Positions 63,999 through 64,000 of a stretch of 64,000 bases of DNA are shown in pieces. The stretch lies in NCBI RefSeq assembly GCF_902168135.1, contig NZ_CABHOL010000054.1, positions 140,932 through 204,931 on the forward strand, in the 5' to 3' direction. The DNA comes from an uncultured Fluviicola sp. (lineage in GTDB: Bacteria; Bacteroidota; Bacteroidia; Flavobacteriales_D; Crocinitomicaceae). Position numbers and translations under genes: made by a program. Numbering within the stretch: the stretch's first letter is position 1; every line of letters begins with the position of its first letter. The notes under the pieces are model-generated. The model searched no databases, was not told the origin of the DNA, and was given only the letters and a program-made list of their open reading frames with translations.

Positions 63999-64000
63999 AT

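Overview
The window looks like the chromosome of an aerobic, Sec/T9SS-secreting member of the Bacteroidota, most likely Flavobacteriales. The nearest guess is a Crocinitomicaceae/Fluviicola-type organism, which is an inference because no marker gene here fixes the genus. Evidence: type A and type B (CHU_C, gliding-motility type) T9SS C-terminal sorting domains, SprB-like repeats, a PorE-like TPR/PD40/CRD/OmpA protein, a long Bacteroidota-type SecA, oxygen-dependent HemF, and several promoters of the Bacteroidota form TTTG...TAnnTTTG.

Layout. 1-6.3 kb: a giant SprB-like adhesin ending in a CHU_C domain. 6.4-9.2 kb (minus): DinB-like protein, WYL regulator and a GlcD-type FAD oxidase. 9.3-13.3 kb: a T9SS type A secreted protein, a zinc-ribbon/coiled-coil DUF2130 protein and a VOC protein. 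13.4-16.6 kb (minus): a PorE-like OmpA protein behind a TPR protein. 16.7-22.2 kb: a PcaF-like thiolase, then a lipoprotein / outer-membrane barrel / T9SS cargo set with overlapping genes.

22.3-43.8 kb is the most remarkable part: a compact six-gene unit (about 21 kb) coding for an RHS/Tc-like toxin machine. It holds a secreted small protein, a 1911-residue SpvB-like (TcB-like) protein, a 328-residue protein that looks like its detached C-terminal module, a 244-residue secreted protein, a 4172-residue RHS protein with a papain-like Cys/His/Asn tip, and an overlapping four-helix membrane protein that is the obvious immunity candidate. About 1000 residues of Ycf48-like propeller sequence are inserted between the YD repeats of the RHS protein. 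A strong terminator and an IS1-family transposase close the locus.

44.8-64 kb is mostly housekeeping: a YkgJ-type Cys-cluster protein, an 800-base noncoding stretch full of inverted repeats, a DUF748/LEA14-like envelope pair with matching Lys/Arg-rich tails, KdsC and a DUF2520 protein, SecA, a small lipoprotein, GMP synthase, a LysM plus periplasmic-binding-fold protein overlapping hemF, a PKD/CHU_C secreted protein, proline dehydrogenase and AroB. No rRNA, tRNA or CRISPR array was seen. Perfect or near-perfect palindromes sit between most convergent gene pairs.
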